Below the pieces are notes generated by a model, which saw only the letters and a list, made by a program, of their open reading frames with translations, searched no databases and was not told the origin of the DNA. A stretch of 64,000 nucleotides of DNA, from positions 808,587,160 through 808,651,159 of the forward strand of contig CM060919.1 of the NCBI GenBank assembly GCA_030737875.1, in the 5' to 3' direction. The stretch's first letter is position 1. Each line of letters opens with the position of its first letter. The stretch is from Allium sativum. Taxonomy: Eukaryota; Streptophyta; Magnoliopsida; Asparagales; Amaryllidaceae. This document shows positions 11,581-23,559 of this stretch, piece by piece. The translations under genes were made by a program, and so were the position numbers.

Positions 11581-12084
11581 TTGGGTATGTGAACATAAAG
11601 CTTCAAGCTTTATGCTAAAGGTTGCATTTTGGCAACATGTAAGTTATCATACCTCTTATGATAACTTGCATGTGAGGCTAAATGCGAACTTATGGCCATT
11701 TCTACATGTCATTTATCACCATGTATCACCAACATGCTAAGTTTGGTTATATGCATGCTTTTGAGGCCTAAAAATGTAATATGCAAGTATATGAACATAT
11801 GTACATTTCATATGCCACCATGTCAAACTTGTGGCTTCAACACTTTTATGTCATGATTATGCCAAGTTCCCTCTTTCTATCCTTTATGCGCTATTGCGAT
11901 ATGTAAGCGATGGGATTGCGTTTGGGGTTGGGTAAAAGTAAAAGACATAAAAACTTAAGCTTGGGAATTTACCTATTAAGTTAGGTCTACCCATTGGGAA
12001 TTTACCTATTAAGTTAGGTCTACCCAATTGCTTGAAAACGTGTAATGTGTTTTGGAAACACGATGGACATGACACTTAGAAAAT

Positions 12085-12300
12085 ATAAGTGTGACCAACT
12101 CGAGGTTGGGTTGAGTTTGTAGCGTAAACCTACCCGGAACCGACCGGCTTAACTAGTTGCTACAAACAATATGACCCAATGTGAGAAGTTGGTCATATGG
12201 TACCTTGGACCCGAGGTTAGACCAAGTTGTGGTGTAAAGCTACCCGGAACCGACCGGCTTAACTAGTAACCGCAACAAAGTCTAATGTGAGAGGTTAAGG
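12085..12300 (+). repeat. Duplicated CCGG-rich LTR module
   Basis: Two copies, centred near 12137 and 12255, share ACCCGGAACCGACCGGCTTA with an upstream GAGGTT and a downstream AATGTGAGA. The same paired module, in diverged form, occurs on the minus strand of the left LTR (plus positions about 3830-4030), so it is a conserved LTR component. Confidence 0.75.
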
Positions 12301-13527
12301 CACATTAATTAATTAATGCCTCATGATTAGGGTTAAGTCATGGTCCACTTAATACTTAACCAATTTGGGCTTGGTAGATTAATCGGGGTTGAGTCGTGAA
12401 CTCATTGTTACACTTAACCAAGTTAATCCATGATTAGCAAGAGGGTTAAACCGTACTTAATACACTAGAAAATCCTAGCAATGGGGGGCCCACTCCAGCA
12501 GTAATCCCAAGTTTGTATCATTAAGACCCTAGGGACTAGGCTAGGGAGGGGGCACGATTACTGGGCTGGAGGTAAGCGACCAAAAACGACGGCAGGGTGG
12601 TACGCCGGTGTAGTTCCGGGCGGACTCTGGTCGTGCACATAGTCCGTAGCCGGAGAAAACATGCACGGGTACCAGTAGATCGAGACTGTGCACTCATGTT
12701 TATGGTGTCCAGGGGTTGACACCCTCGGGCTTGATACACCCGAAGGGTGGACCCGGCACAGTTCGACTACAATTATGTTTGGGCCGTATTGACACCAACA
12801 CGTGACGAGTTAGGCTTAGGGAGCCGATCGACTAGACCGTTTGGTTGGACCTCGTATGAGGGTCACTTCATGTTATTGGGACAAAGCTTGGGCCAAGGGG
12901 TCAATACTTGTTTATTCAAGTCATGTTAGTTTGCTAGTACACCTGTGGTGCAAAACCTTAAACCTGATTATGCGATGACACCTTTATCTACCTTGTTGGT
13001 TAATCATCATGCTAGTATGTTGTTATCCTTATGATCATACCTGCTTCTCATGCCAGTTAACTTTATCAGTTTACATTGATTGTAGTAGGGCTTACTCAGT
13101 CTTTTTGACTGACCTGTTTTCTTTCGCCTCTTTTCTTCCGTTTCCCCCCCCAGGTTCTCAGGGAGGGAATATTGGAGCTTAGCTGGATTTCTGATTGCTT
13201 GCTTGTGGGATTTTAGCTCATGTACGGTCTTGACATGAAGCTAGCTATGGTTATCACTTATTTTGGGGATAACACTTATGTATTTCAGTTTTTCAGTAGT
13301 GTTGTTTTTATCTAGACTTGTTTATTTGGAAAGTTATGTTGTACCAGACTTGTTTTGAAATGGTTTGAAATCTTCCGCTGTTTTACTTATATTATTTACT
13401 CTGCTTACATATATACATATGTTCTTGTTCTGCCTTGACATATCATTATGCATGTTTACCTGATTCAAACGCCCCTCCAAAGCCAGAGTGCTTGCAAGAG
13501 TCACCCTGGCGGAGGTGGGGTGTTACA

Positions 13528-13686
13528 TAATATTTGAAGGAGATAGAAAGAAAAATATCTACATATTAAGTACAAAAATTTCTAGCGATAATTTATGTCT
13601 TATGGCCAATACAAGTGACCGTTGGTTCCAGCAAAAGAGATTCAGTCATATAAATTTCAAATACATCTTTAGGATTTCAAAGTTAG
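13528..13686 (+). pseudogene. Copia pre-integrase fragment between two insertions
   Basis: About 155 bp of copia coding sequence trapped between the solo LTR and element T. The frame reads FEGDRKKNIYIL and WFQQKRFSHINFKYIFRISK, matching the GAG-pre-integrase domain (the usual W-H-x-R-x-G-H-I-N block). It continues at 59426 after the T insertion. Confidence 0.8.
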
Positions 13687-16289
13687 TGTAACGACCCAAA
13701 TTCTATGCATCAAAGGATCGTAGAATATTTATTCTCTCACATACGAAATCGTATAGTCATGTAACTTTGGGAGACGACTATTGGGGTCATTTCCCATGTT
13801 CATGATTTTTGCCGATTTTTAAATGACCGTTTTACCCCTAGTTGATCTTGTTTCGGCCATAACTTTTGATTGGTAAGGAGTTTTGACCTGAAACCACTTC
13901 CATTAGATCCGGATGATGGTTTAACTTTCCGTAGAAGTCGCATTAACCAAACAGACTTACCGTTTGGGAGATATGGATTAATTAAGGTTTTGAAGGTGAA
14001 AAAAGCTTAACCGGGCTTACATGGGTAATTAACAACTAGGCCCAGTGGTGGATTTCGGGATTTGGGGTATTTAAAGGCTGTTAAGGTTAGGGATTTCGGT
14101 TTTTAGTCACTTTCCAGCTGCCACATACATCATAGAAACCCAAACAAAGGCCTCCAACATCTAAAATCATCTCTAATCACCGTTTAATCAAGGATTAGCC
14201 TAACCTACACCAAATTAAGGAGGAATAATACCAAAGCAAGGTTAGAGCTGCTGTTAGACATTGGTATCCACCCAAATCAGAGGAGTTTCAATTTTGAAAG
14301 TTTCATTTGTGGCTAAGGTGAGTGATTAGCCTTGTTTTTACACTAATTATGGTTAACTAAGGGTAATTAGTGTTAATTAGCGAATTTGAACATGATTAAA
14401 TTCTGGAAAAATATTTATAAATATCAAAATATTGTTTTAGGCCTCTGTTAGATATTTGGGTTGATTTGGTTAAGTTTTGCTAATCCTAACATTTGATTTA
14501 CTTAAACATGATTAACGAAAAAATATGGGTTTCGGGTATGTTTGATCCATTTTAACATATCAAATTATTGTTTTTGTGTTTGTGGTCAATTCTACATGTT
14601 GTTACGACTGTATGGTATGCTTTGTGATTGCTTAGAATAGTTAGAATGGTCGAAAATGCCGTCGTATGGCGTAAAACAGTCGCTGGAAAGTTACAGGAAT
14701 TTGTACATAACCGGATCGGATCGCCCCCTCTCCGAGCCAACTCCACTCGTGAAGCATGTGTCACAAACTGAAACCATCTTCGACCCGCTCGCATGAAGTG
14801 TGTCACGAGTCGCTTGCATCCGACCTGGAGAAGGAGCCCGAACCGATGCCATACCCGAACCCGCTCGTGAAGTGTCTTCTCAGAATCGACCTGCTCGCGT
14901 CTAGGACTCCGAACCTCTTGGTGACCATGAACTGAACCGATGAAGACTCGACCATGAGCAAATGGAGGACCCCGATCCAAAGAGAGTCACGACCCGACTC
15001 GGATGACCTTCCACGAACCGATCCGACGTAGAGAAGATAACACGACTCGAACAAGAGTGATTATCACGATCTGAACCTCTTGGTGACTACGAACCGAACC
15101 AAGGTGCCTGGACTAGAGGCGTGAGCCATGAATCGAACTGGGAGTGCGATCTGAAGTGAAGAGAAGTGGACAATCGAACCTATCCGGAGAAGACCAAAAC
15201 CCGGGACGCAAAGGTAGTCCAAATAGGAAGTTTGTACTCAGGATCAAGTTGGGAACCAATGAGTTAACTTCATGGTTGGACTTTGCTGCAGGACATGTGC
15301 TAAGGAGTTATCGACATCCATAACTTTGATTTACCACTGAAAGACGAATGTTAGGCTACGTATCAGTGCAGTGGGGTAGTTATTACTCCATGGGGCAAAG
15401 TGATCGTAGTACGGCTATGAGCCAGTGCAGTGGAGTCGTTATGACTTCATGGGACAGAGTGGACATAGCAAGGACTAGTGGCTATGGATCAGTGCAGTGG
15501 AGTCGCCGTGACTCCATGGGTCAGAGTGATCATAGCAAGAATTTAGGTGATCAAAGTGGTGGATATCGTATGCTTTACGCACTGAGTGAGAGATGTTAGG
15601 ATGGTTGCTATGCTTGATTGTTTGCCATCACTATGACATACACACCCCCACCCCCGTATCCTTTACACCATATGTTAGTGGCACCCTAGAGTATTGTACA
15701 GTATGTTGTGCTAACTCTTTGGTTGCAGGTTCAGGTATGGTTTAATATACCTGTTATTGTTCTGTTTTACTGCTTCTCGCTCGTACCAGACTTTTGTCTG
15801 ACTCAGAGTTTTATGTCTCTTCTTATTACTCTAGGTGCTCTTAAAAGGGAAGACTAGAGATAGGTTAGCTGGTTGTGCACGAGTAGTTGTCCGAAGACGA
15901 GCAAGAGGCTTACACGTACTATTCTATATATTCTCCCTATGTCGCTGTTGGTCACTACTTTGGACATTAGTAGCGTACCTTTCCTTTCTTTAGCTTTAGA
16001 GACAGTTTTAAAGTTGTAATAATGATGAAGTGGAACATATGCTGTATTTGGATTTTCCGCTGCTACGATGTTTAGTTTTCAGCTTATGCAATGTCTTGCC
16101 TATTTTATGTCAAAGTATGTTATTATTATATTTTATTCCATGAGTTGTAAGGCATTCTACAGGTTCTTTGTTAGTCCACTGTTAAGTTTCCCTCCCTTTC
16201 CTTTCTTTAGTGACCGTCCTGTGCTAGTCGGGCATTGGCACAGCGCACTTTCATTGGAAATGTCGGCTGGTGCGGGGCGGGTCGTCACA
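13687..16289 (+). repeat. 5' LTR of element T
   Basis: 2,603 bp, TGTAACGACCC to GGGTCGTCACA, followed by the primer site. A TATTTAAA box near 14069 could be the promoter. A stretch of higher GC with TCGAACC/CGAACC-like phrases lies at 14690-15210, and three tandem units at 15357-15541. ORFs seen in it have no protein support. Confidence 0.95.
15357..15541 (+). repeat. Triplicated ~62-bp unit in T 5' LTR
   Basis: Three imperfect units sharing CAGTGCAGTGG, GTCGTTATGACTCCATGGG-like sequence and AGAGTGATCATAGCAAG. The same array is in the 3' LTR at 58481-58673, so it was present when T inserted. Confidence 0.8.
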
Positions 16290-16291
16290 CT

Positions 16292-16308
16292 TGGTATCAG
16301 AGCTCTAG
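16292..16308 (+). other. Primer binding site of element T
   Basis: TGGTATCAGAGCTCTAGG begins two bases after the LTR end: an initiator Met tRNA primer site. CACTA1 is inserted about 70 bp further on, in the leader. Confidence 0.92.
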
Positions 16309-16376
16309 GTTGCGTAGTTAACCTAGGGAAGACACCAGAGAGAGATAGTACGTATATGAGAGCGCGTATTTGTGAT

Positions 16377-16401
16377 CACTAGAAGAAAACACTGATTTTG
16401 C
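16377..16401 (+). repeat. CACTA1 left terminal inverted repeat
   Basis: 25 bp opening CACTAGAAGAAAACAC; it matches the right end with four mismatches. It is preceded by the duplicated GAT. Confidence 0.9.
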
Positions 16402-16402
16402 A

Positions 16403-16800
16403 GTGGAAAAGTCCGTCGCTAAACCCTTGCTAAAGGCCAGTTAGCGACGGATTTGCAGCAGAATACGGCTGTCGCTAAAAAACACGTCGGTATTTTAGGC
16501 ACGATTTTGCGATGGAAATTAACGTCGATTCTCCATCACTTCACTGTCCTTTTCTGATATATTATCATTTAATCTTAAAATATTTCACCGACGTTTTACC
16601 GACGGATATATATAACATAATAAAAGCAGCAAATATTTTTCCGTCGCTAAATGCACGCTATTTAGCGAGTGATTACCGACGGAAATATATAGCAAACATT
16701 TTTGCATTTCAGTTATCCGTTGGTAAACCGTCGCTATCTTTAAAATATCAGTTTCTGCTTAGCGACGGTTTAGTGACAATTTTGATAAATATTCCGTCGG
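16403..16800 (+). repeat. CACTA1 left subterminal repeat region
   Basis: Repeated short motifs in both orientations (CCGTCGCTAA, TTAGCGACGG, ACCGACGG, GCGACGGTTTAG). Such arrays are the binding sites of the TnpA protein in CACTA elements; that role is inferred from the superfamily. Confidence 0.8.
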
Positions 16801-17183
16801 TATTCCCTTTCTATTCTGGTTATATATTGTTTTTTATTTGTTGATTTTCCAGCCATTGCCACCAATCGATATATATATGTATATAGTTATATATATTCAT
16901 GCACATAAAATGAGTGACATTAACAGAAAAAGAAATACAATCGTTAGTTTTTTATATCACAACAATATACTTTTATTAGAGCTAATATTCCATACAAAAT
17001 ACCATACCGTCTACAATCATCCATCAATTCATACATATAGTAGACTGAAATATAACTAACAAAATTATTCAGCTAGTGCTTGTGGTATTCCATACAAAAA
17101 CATCATGCTTACTCATAATACCCATAAAAAACCACATAAAAGAAGTATCAACAAAATATATCCAATTACCATACGCGAGTAAC

Positions 17184-17420
17184 TCATGAAGATGCCGATG
17201 GCGAAGGATCTTCATAATCAGATTCATCATTTCTCTGAAGCATTGTCATCACTTGTTTCATTTGTGCTTGAAAGTTTTCTCTGCCTTCTTTTTGTTGTTG
17301 TGGAAGCCTTGCCTGCTCTTCCTCAAGTCTTTGTCAATTAGCTCGCTCACGCGATCTGCTTCAATCCTAATTTGCTCTGCTCTCTCATTCTGAAGTACTA
17401 TCTACTACAACATCGTTTTG
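17184..17420 (-). pseudogene. TnpA-like (CACTA ORF1) C-terminal remnant
   Basis: On the minus strand a frame ends in RLEEEQARLPQQQKEG, then QMKQVMTMLQRNDESDYED and stop at 17184-17186. A Gln/Glu-rich coiled-coil tail with an acidic Ser-rich end is common at the C terminus of plant CACTA ORF1 (Transposase_24-like) proteins. Upstream, RSRERAN and earlier residues are interrupted by several stops, and a neighbouring frame carries ERAEQIRIEADRVSELI, so there is also a frameshift. Only this tail is recognisable; the family call is moderate. Position and orientation fit a CACTA gene near one terminus. Confidence 0.5.
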
Positions 17421-18297
17421 TTGCTATAAAAACTATTTACTTCTAGCAAAATATTTTCTATAGCACTGGCATGATGCATCTACCTGTAGTTCTAGTAATA
17501 TTCGCACTTCCAGTTTAATCTAATTGCATCTCTCTGCGTATTTGAAACCTATCATACTCATAAACACCTGAAAATTAATACTATAGTGTTATCTACAACA
17601 AAAAGAGAGATACAGAATTACAAATTAGTTTACTGATGTGAAGGCAAACAAATTATAAGGGTGGCATTGGGGATGCCATGCAAAGAATAAGAAAAATAAA
17701 TACACTATAAAGCAATTAACATGTTGTGTCTAGAAGCACTGTTTGATATGAGTGCAAAGTGGGGAGCGAATGTTAGCACTTTTTCTCTTAAAAATAAACA
17801 CACTATGAAGATATCTTTTGGGATGTATTTGGGTTTTCTAAGAGCTTCCAAAGAATGCTATTGATTTTGAAAAAGACTGTTTCAAGTGGATGATGAAAGG
17901 AAAACCGTGAAACTTGGTTTTTACTAACAACTACATAGGGAGTTAAGATCAAATCGACGCTGGGATTTTCGTATTCCAGATCCTAAGTTAGTGAAGATTT
18001 CATTAAATATCACGTCTACAAGATGGCCATGGGATCCAACACACAAGGAGGAGCAACATTTTCAGTTACTATGAAGGAGTCACATGCTCGACTCACGTTT
18101 GCAGCAGTTGACACGTGATACTAAAAAATATATGTGTGTGTATACATATGTGTGTACGTATAGAGAGAGAGACTCTCTCTCTCATGCACACTAAAAAAAT
18201 AAGGACATAGTATACATAAATAGTGTTATAGTTCTTACTACTTCTTAATAAAGATCATTAAAGTGGTAAAGCCCATTAAAGTAATTAAATAGTGTAC
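17421..18297. other. CACTA1 internal sequence, no gene recognised
   Basis: AT-rich sequence without a supported ORF. It includes a GT/GA microsatellite around 18129-18185. Short coding-like phrases in both strands are too brief to assign; the final DEG7 exon expected here is not present. Confidence 0.5.
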
Positions 18298-18745
18298 CTT
18301 AACCACTTCCAAAAAAGTATCCATCCTGCGTCAGTTTTCCATTTATTCCAATGATCCACTGAAGAGCATACAGACCGTATTTATGAACTGGACTGCCATG
18401 ACACCATCTATATTCAGACAATATTTTTCCGATTAAAACTGTAGGTATCAACCATTTCTATGGTATAAAGAACTATTAATTTCAGTTTACAGTGACATTA
18501 AGGAACTATAACAATAAGGGATGAAGAGAAATTTCTTCAAACTATGAAAGAACGGTGACTAGCAGAAGAAGAATATACCTTGGAATATATACACCATGGC
18601 CTTCTTCTGGTAGAAAACCAAGAGAGCGAACAGCAAGATGGGGATCCTGAATCACACTTCCACACCAATTTACCATGCGTGTTGTTCCATTACCATCTCT
18701 AATGTCCATTCCAATGGCTAACTCCATTTATTGACCCTTGAACAA
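18298..18745 (-). pseudogene. DEG7: Captured DEG7 fragment, two 3'-proximal exons
   Basis: Two exons of Deg/HtrA-family protease DEG7 on the minus strand. The first (about 18745 to 18579) reads MELAIGMDIRDGNGTTR, NWCGSVIQDPHLAVRS and LGFLPEEGHGVY, ending at a GT donor. The second (18417 to 18298) starts after an AG acceptor that restores the Arg codon, reads WCHGSPVHKYGLYALQW and ends DTFLEVVK before GT. The exon-exon phase is correct, so introns were kept and capture was from genomic DNA. Damage: an in-frame TAA just before MELAIG (Q-stop where the host protein has Q-E or similar) and a 1-bp frameshift in the second exon. The last host exon is absent. DEG7 is a plant double-protease-domain DegP homologue; this region belongs to its degenerate C-terminal half, so no activity is expected. 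Confidence 0.9.
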
Positions 18746-21551
18746 CAAAAAAGGTATAAACCATATCAAAGTATTCAAATTTCAACCTGCCACAATGACA
18801 AAGTTCTAAAACTAATTATTGTGAGTAATTTGAGTTTTACTTTAAGTCTCTTGGATTAGATCAGCTCTTTTGCGTGTTTATAGTAATTTTTGACACCCGT
18901 ATCTGGCCTAAGATATGCCAACTTCAGGTCTTACCAGTTTAGTTCCATTAGAATACGCAGGTGCAGCTCTAATTGGCAATCCTGTAACTGTAAATATATG
19001 CGTATGTATATCACTGCTGTAACAATCCTTCTAGGCCTTCAAATAGGCTCTTCTTAGGTGCTAGGCAAGGATTACTGCCTAGCGATTTGCCTAGGCTCGC
19101 CCAGACAAGGTTTATCTCCTCTTTCTACAACAATTTTAAAGATCTAATCATATGCTGGGTCAAAGATAATAAGAAAATGAACTTTAGTATTGATATACTT
19201 AGAGTGTTAAAATGCAACCCCAACTAATACATAGAAAAGGGCAGGTTGCAGCCTTACTCATTCATGTTCAATTGCACCATATACGAGAGTTCTGCTACAC
19301 AGTTCAAAACAATGTTGCTTGATTTGTCCATGGCTATAATTGTGTTCTACAAAGAAACAAATTACCATATCATAATACACATTATAATGAGAAACTAAAT
19401 AAAACAAACATCTATAATATATCAAGTTATTAGAATCTACAAAGTTTTTATTTGCATAGATTTATTTAGTAGTCTTATAAAAAAATGAGTTGCTAGGTTT
19501 TATGAAACTGAACTATAAATACTCAGTAAACTTAACACCGATGTGATACCTTTCATATTATCAAATCAATATATGGTGGCTTCAAACATTCAAAAAATTT
19601 ACCTGGATACATACCCTTTTAAAGAAATGAGAACAAACTTAATCCACACTTCCACTACATAATCACAAAAAAAACTCATTTCAATAATGATGGTAAAATC
19701 ACACACTCTTCAATCTTAAGTTTCTCAAATATAAAGACGAATGCAAAATTTCAGCTCCTACACAAAAGCAGTTATATATTTGTGCTTTGTTTACTCAACC
19801 AGTCAACCTCATGCTCAGCCATGGTCATTCTTATAGTCCTTTGCCGAATTTAGTATCCCTATGAGAAACATTCTTAATTCTATCATAATCAATGTTCAAT
19901 TTCTAATACAAAATCCAGACACACCATCATACTAAGCAATAACATCGTATAGTTGCACTAATAGCCATACTTATTTTGGAAAATCAATGTAGGAACAAAA
20001 CCATTAGAAGACACATTTAATTTTCTATTTCCTCTATGTCTGTATCTAGAAATATTGATCATTACAGAAAATTTATTGCTCTTTCAACACCCTCTTTTTA
20101 AACTACTTCTACATTTCAGAAGACACATTCAATTTGCTATTTCCTCTATGTTTTGCCATAAGATTTGGGATTTTGAATACGTGCATTTTATGTTGCATGT
20201 GTTAACTGGAACATGAGAGCTGATACATGCAACTTTTAAATGAGAATTTAATGAGGTAATATTAATTAAAACCTTTAATCATGCATTTGACATTAAAATG
20301 GATGAATAACGCTATATTTATCTTAGTTCGTAATAAAGTTAAAGATTGACTGTATAGTCAATATATCATCAAAATTATTATTATTATATTAACTTAGTTA
20401 AATATTTAATCAATTATTTTATAAATTTATCATTATTATATTATATTATTATTAATTTATTAGTTAAATATTTATAAAATTAGTTTACAAATTTATTATT
20501 ATTAGTATCACATTACTATTATTATTATATTATTATTAGTTACACATTTACAATTATTTTATAAATTATCATTATTATAGTATGTTATATTATTATTATT
20601 AGTTAAAAATTTATAAATTTAGCTTATAAATTTATTAATATTAGTACCATATTACTATTATTATAATATTATTCTTAGTTACATATTTATAAAATTATTA
20701 TTAAATTATTAAATTATTAGTTCAATATTTATAAACCGAGTTTATAAACTTATTATTAGTAGATCATAAACTTAGTTTAAAATTAGCTCGAGCATGCACC
20801 TAAATAATAGAAAAGACTGAATTATGCGTTTAATACATACGTTCCCTAATCTAGTGTACCACGCATTTAATACATAGAGATACCACTTTTCAAATCTAGT
20901 GTACCACGCATTTAATACATACGTGTCCTAATACAAATAGAATTGAGTTTCCCCAAAATCACTATCAAATTAAATTAAGTGACAATACATGGTTACAAAA
21001 TTAAATTAAATGTCAATATATGTTTTGTGTACCTATTTAATACATACGTGTCCTAATGCAAAAGAGTTAAACGCTTAATATAAATCTCAATTACTTATTT
21101 TAAAGTTAAACTAACATATGAAGGTGCAATAAATATTACTGTTATGTACTCTAGAAAAACCATGATGATGTGCATGTATTGTGCATATTGTCTAAGAAAA
21201 ATTGCGTATAAAAACCATAATTGCATTTATTATGTCATACTTTCCATATAGCCCTAATTTGCTTGAAATTTTACCAGTATTGACAAATTACTTGCATCTA
21301 CAGATTACATGGATATGGAATGGGAGCATGCAGAAATTGTTGACTTTGGTATAAGCAGCCAAAACTGGTGTGGATTAATTCTATTCACGTCTATATGGAA
21401 GGTAAAATACCCTGTTATGTTTTAATGACTATATGGAAGGTATTTGCAAGAGATGATGGGTTTTACTTAAATGGAAGCATTTAAAAAATGTTGTACAGTA
21501 TTCGAAACTGGAGGTCTTTTGCATTCTTGATTAGGCTACCAAGTTTGAATT
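18746..21551. other. CACTA1 internal sequence, AT-rich, no gene recognised
   Basis: No supported coding region. 20340-20780 is low-complexity ATTATTATT sequence. A phrase GTGTACCACGCATTTAATAC is repeated near 20857 and 20900, with a shorter version near 21030. A GCCTAGG-rich patch occurs at 19030-19105. The DEG7 exons expected between the two captured groups (about 70-80 residues around the fourth PDZ region) are not visible here. Confidence 0.5.
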
Positions 21552-23335
21552 TGACACGACCCGAACTTCCCTGTGAAGGAAAGCATGGATGGCGTTGAGG
21601 ACAAGACAAATCAGAACACAAACAGAATAATATTTCATTGTTTATTACAACAATTCCATCAGAATACAAGAATATACAGAATATGAATAAATATTATACA
21701 ACAAAGAATACCAGAGATTTAAATACAGTACTGCAGCAGAAAAATAATACAAAACATAACTGATAGAAATGCACGGATACAGAGCTTTCCGAATATCACT
21801 TCAGCTATAAACCAGGATCCTGTGAAATATAAATCTTCAAAACCCCACTACTAGCTGCCCGTGCAGAAAATAAGGGCACCCAGAATTTAGGTTAAAACAA
21901 TAAACTCCAGGCCAGTCATGTGACTGGTGTGAGAACAAAAACAGTTATTAATTCAATTTTTTTTTAGTTCAGTAAGTCAAGGGACCACGCCGTATAACAC
22001 GGAACGGGTTGAATACCAGTGCATAAAATAAACAGCGCAGTGCTAAGTAAAGAAAAATGAGGCTGTTATAAGACCCAGGTCCCATCACACAATGCAAAGC
22101 AAGCCAGAGGATAGGGTTTTGCCTTATAACAGCCAAAGAATGCTTGATACACGAAATTTTATCTTTTGATTCTTAATCAGACTCCAACCGTAAATTAGTA
22201 AGAGAACGATTCCCTAAGTATTAACCCCGAAGGCCGAAACCAACATCAGACCAATACCCAGGAAACCACCCATCTTAGCTCGTTTCCAGTTAGTTTCTGA
22301 TTTTATATACAATCATAAATATCAATCATAGGCGGCATGGGTACCATATATCATGTCGCCAATACTAGGCTCTACAATCAAAACCGAAATGTCACGTATT
22401 GGAAATTGGATTTCCGTCATGAGTCGAGGCAAGGGGCAAGCTCCTCTCCGCTTCGAGACACTCTAGCAAATGCCTCGGGACTACACACTCTGGGTAACCC
22501 CTGGAACCTCCAAGACCGGTCATCCCTTACGTTTGAGGATTAATTATTCCTGAACACACGTTTTTAGGCCCTATAGGACCTATAATCGAGGCGCCTCGCA
22601 TCCAACAACCACAAAGGTGAAAATAATATAAATGTTAGCCAGTTTAAGCACTGACCCCACCGTAGCTAGAAAGAAACGTCGTGCACTCCTTGGGTCCTTA
22701 TCCCGTTTTTAACTCATACCAAGGTGTGAGGCTCGCGAATCCACGCTATACACAAAGCTAGGCCATGTAGGACGTGCTTTGATCATCAACCACAAGACTT
22801 TGCTTTTCAACAGAAGCCTTGATCATCTGCCACTTAGGCATGCCACACAGGCAATTCACTCCATGCGATTGATATCCATCGGTATACAACTTCTGAGCTC
22901 GTACGTCTCAGAGAAGGGCGTTAAGCAAGAGAATAAATTCTCCGCCGCCAAACAGATGTATATTTAATAGAGATTAATCAGAACAGAATAAAATCCAATG
23001 TCAGACACACAGTCCATTTACAAGTTCGTTCTGGGTCTGAACGAAACCGGAGGCACTTTCCTCGCATATCCATCGATCTCCAAGTACATCTGGACGATCA
23101 CCAACTGATTCCCTCATCTTGGGTGTACAGCCCAATCAATTACCATATAATGTTAATTATATGGATTCCATACAACACATGTATATAATAGCAACGATAA
23201 ATAATCAACCATCATCCAAAGTGCACCACACAACTGCGTAACCATCAAATATAAATAATTAACGCTTACACAGTCTATCGACCAATCGATCGACATACAA
23301 CTAAATAATTGGGATTAGTGTACGCCAAATATCAT
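21552..23335 (-). repeat. Deleted 3' LTR of X1
   Basis: Matches the terminal part of the X1 5' LTR closely (for example 22337-22540 versus 24355-24560). At about 23135 it jumps from the sequence near 25150 to that near 27670; both sides share CCCAATCAA, so roughly 2.5 kb was lost at a microhomology. Near 23335 it passes into element interior. Confidence 0.85.
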
Positions 23336-23470
23336 CCTAATTCTTCACAAATCATACAACACAACCATCAGTCAATTAGTGAATTAGCTATTCAAGTTCA
23401 TAATTTTGATATATATACAGAAAATCATGTTTTTGATGCCAAATCACAACAATAAACCTATCTAGTTTTG

Positions 23471-23559
23471 GTTCTCACACCAGTCACATGACTGACCTGG
23501 AGTTTATTGTTTTAACCTAAACTCTGGGTGCCCTTATTTTCCGCACGGGCAGCTAGTAC
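23471..23559 (+). repeat. Inverted LTR fragment inside X1
   Basis: Reverse complement of 23852-23943 (and of 21846-21935). It begins at GGTTCTCACACCAGTC, a phrase that also occurs in the X2 interior at about 41077, and abuts the LTR end at 23560, where a primer site should be. The two arms could form a long hairpin with a loop of about 290 nt. Confidence 0.85.

Larger units (their letters stand above)
10474..13527 (+). mobile_element. Solo gypsy LTR with 5-bp target duplication
   Basis: Starts TGTAACAACCCG and ends GGGGTGTTACA, 3,054 bp, flanked on both sides by TAATA (10469-10473 and 13528-13532). No primer site, gag or pol is attached, so it is what remains after recombination between the two LTRs of one element. 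It interrupts the copia pre-integrase domain. It contains a TATA box, a cluster of GTCGAC palindromes, an ATGCAAG-rich tandem array and a duplicated CCGG-rich module also found in the LTR at 2587-5449. That shared module suggests a related chromovirus family. Confidence 0.93.

Noticed and set aside
14552..15054. ORFs in the T LTR repeated at 57880-58461
   Set aside because: They appear in both LTRs only because the LTRs are copies, and the frames differ between the two copies. No domain recognised.
19030..19105. GCCTAGG-rich patch as a MITE
   Set aside because: Resembles a common plant repeat phrase but I could not find terminal repeats or a target duplication.
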